From a virus: DNA of 64,000 nucleotides. Positions 7,107 to 15,416 of this stretch are shown here, piece after piece. Each line of letters opens with the position of its first letter. The stretch's first letter is position 1. The notes under the pieces are model-generated. The model was not told where the DNA came from. It was given only the letters and a program-made list of their open reading frames with translations, and ran no database searches. The stretch spans positions 33,112-97,111 of IMG/VR virus record IMGVR_UViG_3300002144_000072. One strand, 5' to 3'. Made by a program: the position numbers and the translations under genes.

Positions 7107-8089
7107 CATATATTTTAGTTGATACGGCAAATACATTCTTCCGTGCAAGGCACGTTATTAACGGCGATGCTGATATCAAACTAGGCATGGCTTTTCATAT
7201 TACACTCAACAGTGTAAAGAAGGCTTGGCAAGACTTTAACGGCAGTCACGTTATCTTCTGTTTAGAAGGGCGTAGCTGGCGCAAAGATTACTATGCTCCT
7301 TACAAAGCTCAACGTGCAGCCGCCCGTGCTGCGCATACAGAAAAAGAAGCAGACGAAGAAAAAATCTTCTGGGAAGCATTTGACACGTTTAAAGACTTTA
7401 TTGCAGATAAAACAAACTGTACAGTTTTGCAAAATTCTCGCTTAGAAGCAGACGACTTAATTGCTGGCTGGATTCAGAGTCATCCTAATGACGATCATGT
7501 TATTATCAGCACAGACACAGATTTCGTACAGCTAATTGCACCTAATGTGAAACAGTACAACGGTGTAATGGAAACTACTATTACACACGAAGGTATCTTT
7601 GATGCAAAAGGTAAACGTGTGATCGATAAGAAAACACAAGAGCCTAAAGCAATCCCAAATCCAGAATGGCTGTTGTTTGAAAAATGTATGCGTGGCGACA
7701 CGAGCGATAATGTGTTTAGTGCATATCCCGGTGTTCGCACTAAAGGCACTAGCAAGAAAGTTGGCCTTACTGAAGCATTTGAAGATCGTAATACTAAAGG
7801 CTTCAACTGGAATAACTTAATGTTGCAACGGTGGACTGATCATAACGGGCTTGAACATCGAGTATTAGAAGATTACGAACGTAATCGTCGTTTGATTGAT
7901 CTTGCACATCAGCCCGAGGACGTTAAACAAATCATGTTTGAAACAATTGCACATGCTACTGGCGCTAATAAAAATATTAGTCAGGTTGGTATTAGACTTA
8001 TTAAATTCTGTAATCTATACGATCTTAAAAAGATTTCGGATCAAGCACAGGCTTATGCAGAACCACTTAATGCGAGGTACACACAATGA
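7103..8089 (+). CDS. rnh: T4 RNase H-like 5'-3' nuclease (FEN/PIN fold)
   Basis: It is predicted to remove RNA primers and 5' flaps during phage DNA replication. Acidic metal-binding motifs of the FEN family are visible in order: YILVDTAN (Asp7), the R-K-x-Y-Y-A-P-Y-K region (about residues 59-68), LEADDLIAG (about 114-122) and STDTDFVQLI (about 134-143), then MRGDTSDNVFSAYPGV as the helix-hairpin/metal region. At 328 aa it is close to T4 Rnh (305 aa). It overlaps both neighbours by four bases. Confidence 0.85.
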   Translation: MTYILVDTANTFFRARHVINGDADIKLGMAFHITLNSVKKAWQDFNGSHVIFCLEGRSWRKDYYAPYKAQRAAARAAHTEKEADEEKIFWEAFDTFKDFIADKTNCTVLQNSRLEADDLIAGWIQSHPNDDHVIISTDTDFVQLIAPNVKQYNGVMETTITHEGIFDAKGKRVIDKKTQEPKAIPNPEWLLFEKCMRGDTSDNVFSAYPGVRTKGTSKKVGLTEAFEDRNTKGFNWNNLMLQRWTDHNGLEHRVLEDYERNRRLIDLAHQPEDVKQIMFETIAHATGANKNISQVGIRLIKFCNLYDLKKISDQAQAYAEPLNARYTQ

Positions 8090-8562
8090 CAGACTTTTTA
8101 GCTAAACCAATTATTGCAGATAAATTCTGGATTATTGAACAAGACGGAATTAAAATTGCTACACTAAGAAAGAACGAAGATAATCGTTTTGTAATGAGCA
8201 ATGAAGATGGTGTTAAAATTTACGATACTAAAGAAAGCCTAACTCGAGAGTTTGGTAAAACATTTTTCACTGTTAAGATTGTTAAAGAAGCAAATACTGC
8301 ACTACCTAACGAAGTTCACGGTTATCCTACAAGTACCGAACCGCATAACGCTATGTTTGATATTCGCAAGAAGCTTCCACTGTTTACAAAGAGCAGTGAT
8401 TCAAAAAGTTTATACTGCGCTGGATATTATACAATTAAGTTTGATAAAGGTTGGGTAAAGAGTTTTTGTCCTAAAAAGATTACACTCGAACGATATCCGT
8501 TTAAAGGCCCTTTTAAAACTGACATTGAGATGAAACAGGTACTAGCAAATGTCTCAAAATAA
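8086..8562 (+). CDS. Unrecognised 158-aa protein
   Basis: No family is named. It begins with ADKFWIIEQDGIKIATLRKN and ends with a Gly/Lys/Phe-rich part that includes SLYCAGYYTIKFDKGW, a pattern of beta hairpins. Similar proteins are, from memory, frequent near the replication genes of aquatic T4-like phages, without known role. The start overlaps the nuclease stop (ATGA). Confidence 0.7.
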   Translation: MTDFLAKPIIADKFWIIEQDGIKIATLRKNEDNRFVMSNEDGVKIYDTKESLTREFGKTFFTVKIVKEANTALPNEVHGYPTSTEPHNAMFDIRKKLPLFTKSSDSKSLYCAGYYTIKFDKGWVKSFCPKKITLERYPFKGPFKTDIEMKQVLANVSK

Positions 8563-8797
8563 TTTGCCTGCTACATTACCTACAGTTGAAAAACTAATTC
8601 AACGTATTTCTATTGCCGACAGAAGTCAACAGAAAGAAATACGCATTACTATACAAGAAGCTAGAGATCTAACTGCTGAACTAGCTATCTTAACTGCTAG
8701 ACTAGGCCGTACTGTAGGTGAAATACATCAATACCTAGCAGAGATTAAAGAATCTACTACCAATATCGACGTTAAATTCGACGGCGGGAACTTCTAA
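8549..8797 (+). CDS. Unrecognised 82-aa helical protein
   Basis: The protein is mainly two amphipathic helices (TVEKLIQRISIADRSQQKEI and a following LTAELAILTARLGRTVGEIH segment), so oligomerisation by helix packing is likely. No family is recognised. It overlaps the preceding gene by 14 bases. It is the last gene before a late-type promoter at 8802. Confidence 0.7.
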   Translation: MSQNNLPATLPTVEKLIQRISIADRSQQKEIRITIQEARDLTAELAILTARLGRTVGEIHQYLAEIKESTTNIDVKFDGGNF

Positions 8798-8801
8798 ATC
8801 A

Positions 8802-8840
8802 TATAAATATATACGTGGTTAATTAGGAAACACGTATATA
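8802..8840 (+). promoter_or_regulatory. Late-type promoter box plus a start-site hairpin
   Basis: A perfect T4 late-promoter box, TATAAATA, lies at 8802-8809; the expected transcript start is near 8815. Overlapping it, TATATACGTG (8808-8817) and CACGTATATA (8831-8840) form a perfect 10-bp inverted repeat. The 13-base loop holds the likely ribosome-binding site AGGAAA, and the right arm ends on the A of the ATG. At DNA level it could be an operator; in RNA starting upstream, a translational hairpin. Confidence 0.6.
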
Positions 8841-9124
8841 TGAGCAGACCGAAACCAAAAATTATTTTAGAGCACGCCAATAAAGATACCTATAAGATAG
8901 AACAAATCTTAGAGTCCGATGCTATCTGGGCTGTGTTTTATAAAGGTCAACCGTTTAATCTAAAGAGCGGTAGTCTAATTGCTAGCTATCCCGGGCCAAA
9001 GTATAAAAAAGTATCTTTTTCAAATCCCGGACATGCACACAATTTAGCTAAAAAGTTAAATCAGTTGTTTAAGTGTACCGACTTCTCTGTGTTTAAACTA
9101 ACAAATGGCGAAGAGATTCAATGA
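8840..9124 (+). CDS. Unrecognised 94-aa protein
   Basis: No family is recognised. The protein is basic, with a KPKIILEHANKDTYKIEQIL start and a GHAHNLAKKLNQLFKC segment in the second half. The start is set by AGGAAA, ten bases upstream and inside the loop of a perfect inverted repeat. It follows a TATAAATA box and is likely a late or middle gene. Its stop overlaps the next ATG. Confidence 0.7.
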   Translation: MSRPKPKIILEHANKDTYKIEQILESDAIWAVFYKGQPFNLKSGSLIASYPGPKYKKVSFSNPGHAHNLAKKLNQLFKCTDFSVFKLTNGEEIQ

Positions 9125-9525
9125 CCAATGCAAAGGATGCTTACACTAAAGTATTCTTGCGAGCAGCAAACTTAGAAACAGATCAAGAAACACTAAACAA
9201 GTATAACGTAGTTTGGTGGTGGAACTTTAGACAAAAAGAAACAGGCGGGCTACGCCTTACTGAACACGCATTGCAATTCATAGAAGAACATGCTAAAATA
9301 AAAACATACAAAGTAGAATTTCCAAAAGATTTTGCAATAACTCCACAAGTTTTGATATGGTTAGATCAGTTTATTGATTCACCATTCTTTATAACCAAGA
9401 AGTATATCATTGTAATGAAAGAAAAAGCAGCATTTGAACTTTATCTATTTTCAGGCGATATAAGGAAAATAGGGTATAACAAAGCATTATCTAAAAGATT
9501 AAGCCAAGAATCACTCCCAGAATAA
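9121..9525 (+). CDS. Unrecognised 134-aa protein
   Basis: No family is recognised. The N-terminal part has a Trp cluster (NVVWWWNFRQKETGGLRLTE), followed by alternating hydrophobic strands. There is no membrane helix long enough to be convincing. The ATG overlaps the preceding stop (ATGA). It ends just before another TATAAATA box. Confidence 0.7.
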   Translation: MTNAKDAYTKVFLRAANLETDQETLNKYNVVWWWNFRQKETGGLRLTEHALQFIEEHAKIKTYKVEFPKDFAITPQVLIWLDQFIDSPFFITKKYIIVMKEKAAFELYLFSGDIRKIGYNKALSKRLSQESLPE

Positions 9526-9533
9526 ACTACATA

Positions 9534-9541
9534 TATAAATA
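9534..9541 (+). promoter_or_regulatory. Late-type promoter box, leaderless spacing
   Basis: This is a perfect TATAAATA. T4 late promoters place this box at -13 to -6, which would put the transcript start at about 9547, the A of the next gene's first ATG. No ribosome-binding site lies between the box and that ATG. Confidence 0.55.
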
Positions 9542-9546
9542 TTTTC

Positions 9547-9822
9547 ATGATGTTCGATCTAAACCCAATAGACGTTTTAAAACAACGAAAACTAAGTACT
9601 ACTCCTCCGCACTTTAAAAAAGCTGAAGTGCCAGAGTCTACTATTTTCGACAGCAGCATTGACGACTGGATTAGGAATAAATTAAAAGGTAGATATTATC
9701 TTTTAAGACAACCTGGTATAGATCGTACAGGTCGTGTGCGATCAGCTACAGTTGTCGGGTTTGAAGATTCAAAAGAACTAACATACTTTATGCTAGCATG
9801 TCCATTATTAAGGAGAAACTAA
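9547..9822 (+). CDS. Unrecognised 91-aa protein
   Basis: No family is recognised. It has a Pro-containing N-terminus and a DDWIRNKLKGRYYLLRQPGI centre. Two tandem ATGs (9547, 9550) are possible starts, both immediately after a TATAAATA box and without a Shine-Dalgarno sequence, so the message may be leaderless. The stop overlaps the next ATG as TAATG. Confidence 0.65.
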   Translation: MMFDLNPIDVLKQRKLSTTPPHFKKAEVPESTIFDSSIDDWIRNKLKGRYYLLRQPGIDRTGRVRSATVVGFEDSKELTYFMLACPLLRRN

Positions 9823-10067
9823 TGACTGAAGAAATTAAAGAAACAGAAATTGCTGAACAAGCAGCACCCGAATCTACTCAGGCAACAAATGCTGCGCCGC
9901 AGCCAGGTCCTGCAGATTTAAATATCAGCGATTTAACTGCTCTAAAGAGCATTATCGAAGTTGCAACATCACGTGGAGCGTTTAAAGCAGCCGAATACGA
10001 AGCAGTTGGTAAGACATTCAACAAACTAAGTGCTTTCTTAGAAGCTGTCGCTAAAAAGGAGGGCTAA
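9822..10067 (+). CDS. Unrecognised 81-aa acidic protein
   Basis: The first 40 residues are Glu/Ala/Pro/Thr-rich and look disordered. The rest (from DLTALKSIIEVATSRGAFKA) is helical, ending in AVAKKEG. A strong AGGAG lies at the correct distance from the ATG at 9822, which favours this start over one 24 bases upstream. Proteins of this kind occur as small conserved unknowns in T4-like phages; the function is not known. Confidence 0.7.
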   Translation: MTEEIKETEIAEQAAPESTQATNAAPQPGPADLNISDLTALKSIIEVATSRGAFKAAEYEAVGKTFNKLSAFLEAVAKKEG

Positions 10068-10070
10068 ATC

Positions 10071-10724
10071 ATGGCCGGAACATTAAAACACATTGGTAGA
10101 ATTAACAACACAGGCGTAAAAGTATTGGTTGTTTTTAGAACACTACCGGGCGAATCGAATATGGCATTGGTATTACCAGTTCACAACTTGCCAGACGTAT
10201 ATCATGATTCTATCATGACTACAGTAGAAAGTGATCAATCACAAGAAGCGTTTGAATTTGGTGAGATTATGTTCATCAGACCGTTTCCAGATGGACGACC
10301 TATGCTTCAAGCAATGCAAGCAGATGGAAGATTGCAGAAAGTTGCAACTGATGCTATCACAATGACTCCAACTACTAACGATACTATTTTACTATCTCAG
10401 TTAAACGTGCTTATTGCTGAACAGAAGAATTGCACAGTTGATGATCTTACTACATTTGTTAAAGGTGCTCCTAAGAAAGATCCAAATGCCCCTGTAGTTG
10501 CTAATGCAGAAGCACAACCGTTAGTTGATCCAGATGTTCCTGCACCAGTAAGAGCACAAGCATCAAGTGCAGAAGCATTATCTGATAAGGATATTGCTAA
10601 ATCGTATCGCAGTCAAGCTGATGCTATGTACAAAGAAGCAGCACGTTTACGTAAAGAAGCAGACCTTTTAGATCCTGCAGTTAAGAAAGCATCTAAAAAA
10701 GTAGAAGAACCTGCTGATGCCTAA
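10071..10724 (+). CDS. Unrecognised 217-aa protein with Ala/Pro linker and C-terminal helix
   Basis: The N-terminal 130 residues look like a compact beta-rich domain (start GTLKHIGRINNTGVKVLVVF). A 40-residue Ala/Pro/Val/Asp-rich linker follows, then a charged helix (MYKEAARLRKEADLLDPAVK) suited to a coiled coil. The family is not recognised. GGAGGG in front of the ATG is a strong ribosome-binding site. Tight pairing with the previous gene suggests they act together. Confidence 0.75.
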   Translation: MAGTLKHIGRINNTGVKVLVVFRTLPGESNMALVLPVHNLPDVYHDSIMTTVESDQSQEAFEFGEIMFIRPFPDGRPMLQAMQADGRLQKVATDAITMTPTTNDTILLSQLNVLIAEQKNCTVDDLTTFVKGAPKKDPNAPVVANAEAQPLVDPDVPAPVRAQASSAEALSDKDIAKSYRSQADAMYKEAARLRKEADLLDPAVKKASKKVEEPADA

Positions 10725-11022
10725 TCCACTGTTTAAACCTCCGCGTCATCTTGTAAAAGAATGGCCGGAGGTTTTTGATGATCTCTATATGAATACCATG
10801 CCTGTAGCATATCTAGACTTTATACATCTAGTATTTGAAGACGGCAGGGTGTGGGAGATTGATATTAAAACAGAACTAACTAAGAAAGATCCAGAATCTA
10901 TCGCAGATACACTGCTTAACACACTAACAGAATATAAAGACGAAATAGTTAAAATAGATTTTAAAGTTAATATAAATCGTCTTAAATCTGATATTAAAGA
11001 TTCAACAGATACTATTTTTTAA
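10717..11022 (+). CDS. Unrecognised 101-aa protein
   Basis: No family is recognised. It contains LDFIHLVFEDGRVWEIDIKT, which reads as a beta hairpin, and a Lys/Asp-rich C-terminus. It is the last gene of the plus-strand block, and its last 21 bases overlap the end of the convergent SGNH-like gene on the other strand. Confidence 0.65.
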   Translation: MPNPLFKPPRHLVKEWPEVFDDLYMNTMPVAYLDFIHLVFEDGRVWEIDIKTELTKKDPESIADTLLNTLTEYKDEIVKIDFKVNINRLKSDIKDSTDTIF

Positions 11023-11760
11023 TTTTGAATAAATGATTTCTGCATTGTGGTTGTTAGATTCAGCACCACAATGCATTAAATCTCTTGCTGTATTTGTAAA
11101 ATATAGTTTGTCAACCTCGCAATATTGTACAGTATCGTCAAACCAAGACGCATTAAAAGATTTAGCATCTTTCCACATATACTGTATTTGCTGAGAATCC
11201 AATATTCCCTTTATCAGAGAATTATGAATAGTTTTCATGTGGCCTTTCCAATAGTCATCACTTTCTGACCACAATCCTTTAAACTCCATATGTGTTTCAT
11301 TGAATGTGACTAGCCTATTGATATTAGAAAATACATTTACAACAGCCCATGGTGTTGGATAATTTTTCTTAAGAAGAAAGTTATTATACAATGCAAAATC
11401 AATACCTGCCGCAGGTACTCCTAAGTTGATAACAGGACGACCTGATAATTTTTCTAAGTAGTGACTTATAGTTTCGTCTTCAGCAACGCCAACTCCTGCT
11501 ACCATTGAACATCCTATAATAACAATAGACTCTTTCCAATAGATATCAGCAAACTCTCTAGTTCGATATCCAAGAGAATTCACTTTATATTCAATCTTTT
11601 TAGTTCTATAATGCCATGTGTCTGGTTGACTGATCAAGTTTCTAGCTAGAGCAGCTTCATCATCTGTTCCAGAGAATCGATTGTTGCCAAGTGTTAACCA
11701 ATTTACTTTAAACAGATTATCTTCGGAAAAGTAGCCTGGCATGTGCGATCTAGAGTTCAT
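11002..11760 (-). CDS. SGNH-hydrolase-like protein
   Basis: The 252-aa protein shows the SGNH/GDSL pattern: IIGCSMVAGVGV (about residues 79-90; the usual GDS is GCS), then INLGVPAAGIDF supplying the block II Gly, and near the C-terminus ...NNHNAEIIYSKL, where a His after a polar run could be the catalytic His. SGNH enzymes remove or move acyl groups, often on glycans. It sits in a glycosyltransferase cassette, so a role as glycan esterase or acetyl transferase is a reasonable inference. It overlaps the next cassette gene by four bases. Confidence 0.65.
   Translation of the reverse strand: MNSRSHMPGYFSEDNLFKVNWLTLGNNRFSGTDDEAALARNLISQPDTWHYRTKKIEYKVNSLGYRTREFADIYWKESIVIIGCSMVAGVGVAEDETISHYLEKLSGRPVINLGVPAAGIDFALYNNFLLKKNYPTPWAVVNVFSNINRLVTFNETHMEFKGLWSESDDYWKGHMKTIHNSLIKGILDSQQIQYMWKDAKSFNASWFDDTVQYCEVDKLYFTNTARDLMHCGAESNNHNAEIIYSKLKNSIC
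11041..11075. repeat. Perfect 10-bp inverted repeat at a convergent gene junction
   Basis: TGCATTGTGG (11041-11050) and CCACAATGCA (11066-11075) flank a 15-base loop, just past the end of the plus-strand block and inside the 3' end of the minus-strand gene. It could act as a two-way terminator or as protection of mRNA ends, but no run of T follows directly on either strand, so termination is unproven. Confidence 0.45.
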
Positions 11761-12773
11761 TTGTGTATATCCTTGATGTGCTTGTGCAATTCGCTAGCAA
11801 ATAAGTCGTGAGCTTTTGCACTAGGGTGACAACATACTGTTATCCAATTATTTTCTGTTCCTACTCCATTAAAATCCCAGAACCCAACGTTAGATATATT
11901 CTCTTGTTTTAAACACAGGTCTATAAATGTAGGACACTGTTGTGGAAGAAACATACTATCCCATGGCCATTGATCTACCATCATTTCTAAGTGTTTAACT
12001 TGATCTTTCGATACATCGGCCTTGTTAGAAATAAGAGTTTGATCTATATCACGTTCAAAGCCTTGTTTTAAAAATGCTTTGAAATAATCACGAGTATACG
12101 TTTTATCAAATGCTGGAGTTATCACAAGTTTAGCGTTATGTACTTTACACCAGTTGATTAATTCTTGGACATGCAATAGCTGTTCTATTGCAGCTGATTT
12201 AGTAGAGTAAACTGCCTCTCCGTATCCTTGCCATAACATCCTACGAGGTGTATTCTCTAGTTGATCTTTCCAGTGAGGCCACATACATTGAAACTGATTA
12301 AAATCATTAAATTGATCCGATACTAAATCAAACCTCTCTTGGCCGCTGGGGACATACAACACCATCAATTCTTCTATATCTCCCCAATTTAACTGCGGCC
12401 ATGTATACAAACTTTTAATAGTTGCTCGATTGCCCCTACCTGCTCTACCTAGATTAATTGGAGTATATTCTCCGTCAAAATATTTTTTACAAAGAACATT
12501 CACAAATGCATTGTTGTGTTGCATGTGTGTCCAATTTATTTTATTATGTTCTATATACAGTTCAGGATATTGTTTTACAATATCAATCATATCGCTACGA
12601 CTAAGATTAGGTTCCATAGGAACTCCTGTACGCTCCATTGTCCACTCTAACCTATCATATAATTCCTGATCAATTGCGCCTTGACCTTCGACAAACGAAC
12701 ACCCGAGACTTATAATAGCTTTCTTAGTTCTTTTTAAACTTTGATTTATTTCTTTAATTTGGTTGTAATACAT
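11757..12773 (-). CDS. SGNH-like protein, second copy type
   Basis: This 338-aa protein has an N-terminal AIISLGCSFVEGQGA (about residues 19-33) matching SGNH block I with GCS, then INLGRAGRGN (block II/III-like Gly and Asn), and a C-terminal CCHPSAKAHDLFASEL with the expected His near the end. It is longer than the neighbour at 11002 and not a close copy. A hydrolase or acyl transferase acting on sugars is likely from context. Both ends overlap neighbouring genes, indicating one transcription unit. Confidence 0.65.
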   Translation of the reverse strand: MYYNQIKEINQSLKRTKKAIISLGCSFVEGQGAIDQELYDRLEWTMERTGVPMEPNLSRSDMIDIVKQYPELYIEHNKINWTHMQHNNAFVNVLCKKYFDGEYTPINLGRAGRGNRATIKSLYTWPQLNWGDIEELMVLYVPSGQERFDLVSDQFNDFNQFQCMWPHWKDQLENTPRRMLWQGYGEAVYSTKSAAIEQLLHVQELINWCKVHNAKLVITPAFDKTYTRDYFKAFLKQGFERDIDQTLISNKADVSKDQVKHLEMMVDQWPWDSMFLPQQCPTFIDLCLKQENISNVGFWDFNGVGTENNWITVCCHPSAKAHDLFASELHKHIKDIHK

Positions 12774-14046
12774 ATTCTCGTACCTTTGAAACTGAGCTAG
12801 GCTGCTTTATTGAATTATTTTTTAAAACTTCAAAGTTGTAATCTAAGATAGCTCTCATCGATTCGAACCATTCTATTTTTTTACTGTGAGACATATTTTT
12901 TATTATTTGTATCTGTTTAATGATAGCGTCTAATCGTTCCCAAGAATCTAACTCGTCATATGATTCGTCAATAACACCATCAAAAGTTTTGTATCCTAGT
13001 TCTCGAATATATCTCAGACTATGTTTATTACCGTATAATATAAAAGGGTGTCTAGCAGCGATCGGTTTAAATGTTTTCTCACTTATAAAGCATGTGCGTT
13101 CTGCAAAAGATGCTTCACTTACTATACTCACCCAAGAATTACGTGTTTCTATATGATATAAATCTCTTACAAACGAGTCGGCTGATGTGCCTTTGAAATC
13201 TTGTTTTAATGTATCATCCATATTAGATCTAGGAAACATAGGCAACAACTTAACCATTTGCTCGTAATCTTCATCAGTTATTGATTTTTCTTCATAGTAT
13301 GAATTATTTTTAAAAAAACTATTCATACTATTAATACCATCTGAAAGTAAATTGTTTTTCCATAATGCATGAAATAACCAGATCCTGTGAGGCCTTGCAC
13401 GTTTTTGAAAACAGTTATATGTTAATAAGGTTGACTCATTAGCTGTCTTATAACGTATATGTTCACTAACTGTTGGCAATATCTTTAGTTGCTGTGTGAC
13501 CGAATCATAGGTAAATCTTTCAAACTGTATATGGGGTATAACACACATACGTTCTGATGTATTATTACGTTTGCACCAATCTGCATATTGTGTTTCTACT
13601 GACAAGTTTCCAGTGACATATATTATCTGACTAACAGGAATTTTATAAACTGTACAACAATAATGAAACCAATAAAACAACCATTCTTCATGGTACCCTT
13701 CGTGACTTTGATCTAAAAGTAAGTATGCTTTCTTTGACTGTAAATCAGTTAGTAGTTCTTGATCTATATAAAAGAATACACTATTTCTATTAGACGTCAT
13801 ATAATTTTTTTCTAGTTCTGCATGGCCTGCCCAATCCCAGGGCGAATGCGTCACTCCAGATGGAACAATATAACTTTTGTACTTTGTTCTGTTATTGAAT
13901 GAATCAAATGTTGCAGACTTTGAAAAACTATATCTTAAAGTTGATACAAGAGGACTAGCAGTAAATCGATTGATTCCAGACGAATTAACATCATCACAAT
14001 TAGAAAAATTTGTTAATTCTTTTTTATTTTGAAATAGAAAAATCAT
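12754..14046 (-). CDS. Glycosyltransferase-like protein (GT10-like C-terminus)
   Basis: The 430-residue protein has a C-terminal region FISEKTFKPIAARHPFILYG (about residues 318-337), followed by a Gly-rich Y-I-R-E-L-G-Y-K-T-F segment. This resembles the donor-binding part of GT10 fucosyltransferase-like proteins, where 'EKxxxxxxxxxxPI' is characteristic. The N-terminal half is divergent. The acceptor is unknown. It overlaps the radical SAM gene by four bases and the SGNH gene by 20, so all three are probably co-translated. Confidence 0.6.
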   Translation of the reverse strand: MIFLFQNKKELTNFSNCDDVNSSGINRFTASPLVSTLRYSFSKSATFDSFNNRTKYKSYIVPSGVTHSPWDWAGHAELEKNYMTSNRNSVFFYIDQELLTDLQSKKAYLLLDQSHEGYHEEWLFYWFHYCCTVYKIPVSQIIYVTGNLSVETQYADWCKRNNTSERMCVIPHIQFERFTYDSVTQQLKILPTVSEHIRYKTANESTLLTYNCFQKRARPHRIWLFHALWKNNLLSDGINSMNSFFKNNSYYEEKSITDEDYEQMVKLLPMFPRSNMDDTLKQDFKGTSADSFVRDLYHIETRNSWVSIVSEASFAERTCFISEKTFKPIAARHPFILYGNKHSLRYIRELGYKTFDGVIDESYDELDSWERLDAIIKQIQIIKNMSHSKKIEWFESMRAILDYNFEVLKNNSIKQPSSVSKVREYVLQPN

Positions 14047-15416
14047 AGCATCTCACTGTTGCAGCTTTCAAAGAAATTTGCTAGTCTTGGAAAAGTCTTA
14101 GAGAAATCGGTATTACGACGGCGGTCATGTTCAGTGAACCAATTAAAGAAGTCTAGTTTGCCTTCTTTAATCTTCTCTGGGGCATAGATAGCTGATTCCA
14201 TGTATTTAACGACTCTTTCAAATTTAGCATACTCTAAGTCGTTGAATTTAAAGCGGTTTTTATCGTCTAAATTGGCTAGAATGAAGTCTAGGTGACTTTG
14301 CATGTATGGCATAAACTCCTCTTTAGGCAATATATTCATATCATATTGCAACGGTTCTTTTAGGAACGGTGTATCAAAGCGTACACGCTGCCATTTGCTT
14401 TGCGTAGATCCATTGTACTTCTCACGCCATTCTAAAATCTTTTCTAGCAGACTTTGAAAGTTTGTCACTGATAGTATGTTAAACGTTATCATGAATGTAA
14501 TAGGTAGAGATGTTCTTGTTAGATATGTATCTAAATTCTGTTCCCATACATTCAAGTCTAGGCCAGTACGTATGTACTCTGCTGCTGGACCCCATGTATC
14601 AATGCTCGTGAAAACTTTAAAGTCTTTGATCTTTCCGTTGTTAACTAGATTGTTTACCTTTTCAACCAATCGTTCTACTAGTACTGGCTTAACTCCGAAA
14701 TTAGTATTGATATTAAGTTCTAAGTTAGGCAGAGGATTCTGTTCAAGATCTTCTAATAGCTTCCATGTTGATTTTTGAAGCAACGGTTCGCCTCCGGTGA
14801 TACGAAGGATGGTTAAAGTTTTCTTTACTTCGGGCCACCAACGCCACCAGGCATCAACATAAGGGTTGTTATCTTCTTCATAAATCTTAAACCAGTCAAT
14901 GTCGTTGCGGTGATTCTTAACCATGTCGTAGGGGCCGTGATCTTTAATCTCTTTGTAGTACGAGCTACTGTGCTTAGGATGGCAGTACCCGCATTTAAAA
15001 TTACATTCGTTGCCAAAGCTAACTTCAATGTATTGCGGGTTTATATTCTGATCCCAGTCACCGTCTCGAATTTGTTCAAATCTTTCTGGAGTATAAATTG
15101 TACTATTGCGTTCCTTGCGATCACTAACGTAGCTATCGCCCATTGCTTCGATTTTCCAGCAGTAGTTGCAACCAGCGGGCTTACCACCGTTGAGCATTTC
15201 TAGTCGTTCAAGTTTTTTCTGTTCAGTATTATGTAGCGCACTAGGATCAATAAAGATTTCCTGCATAGGAATCTTGTGCGGGGCGGGATGATAACAACTA
15301 TGTGTTTCTCCTGTACCTAAGTAAATTGTCGTGTGATGCCATTTAGCCATACAGAACGTAGGCGAAACTTCATTCATAATAGGAATGAACTTTTTAATTC
15401 TTTCTAAGTCGTCCAT
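14043..15416 (-). CDS. Radical SAM enzyme with N-terminal twitch-type cysteine region
   Basis: The core motif CNFKCGYC (Cys138, Cys142, Cys145) and LRITGGEPLLQ place this 457-aa protein in the radical SAM superfamily. In front of the core are four further cysteines, FCMAKWHH (Cys22), THSCYHP (Cys41) and GCNYCW (Cys83, Cys86), arranged like an auxiliary-cluster (twitch/SPASM) module but at the N-terminus. The order matches the group known as twitch domain-containing radical SAM proteins. The reaction is unknown; its place among glycosyltransferases suggests a sugar or a glycosylated virion protein as substrate. It overlaps both neighbours. Confidence 0.85.
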   Translation of the reverse strand: MDDLERIKKFIPIMNEVSPTFCMAKWHHTTIYLGTGETHSCYHPAPHKIPMQEIFIDPSALHNTEQKKLERLEMLNGGKPAGCNYCWKIEAMGDSYVSDRKERNSTIYTPERFEQIRDGDWDQNINPQYIEVSFGNECNFKCGYCHPKHSSSYYKEIKDHGPYDMVKNHRNDIDWFKIYEEDNNPYVDAWWRWWPEVKKTLTILRITGGEPLLQKSTWKLLEDLEQNPLPNLELNINTNFGVKPVLVERLVEKVNNLVNNGKIKDFKVFTSIDTWGPAAEYIRTGLDLNVWEQNLDTYLTRTSLPITFMITFNILSVTNFQSLLEKILEWREKYNGSTQSKWQRVRFDTPFLKEPLQYDMNILPKEEFMPYMQSHLDFILANLDDKNRFKFNDLEYAKFERVVKYMESAIYAPEKIKEGKLDFFNWFTEHDRRRNTDFSKTFPRLANFFESCNSEML

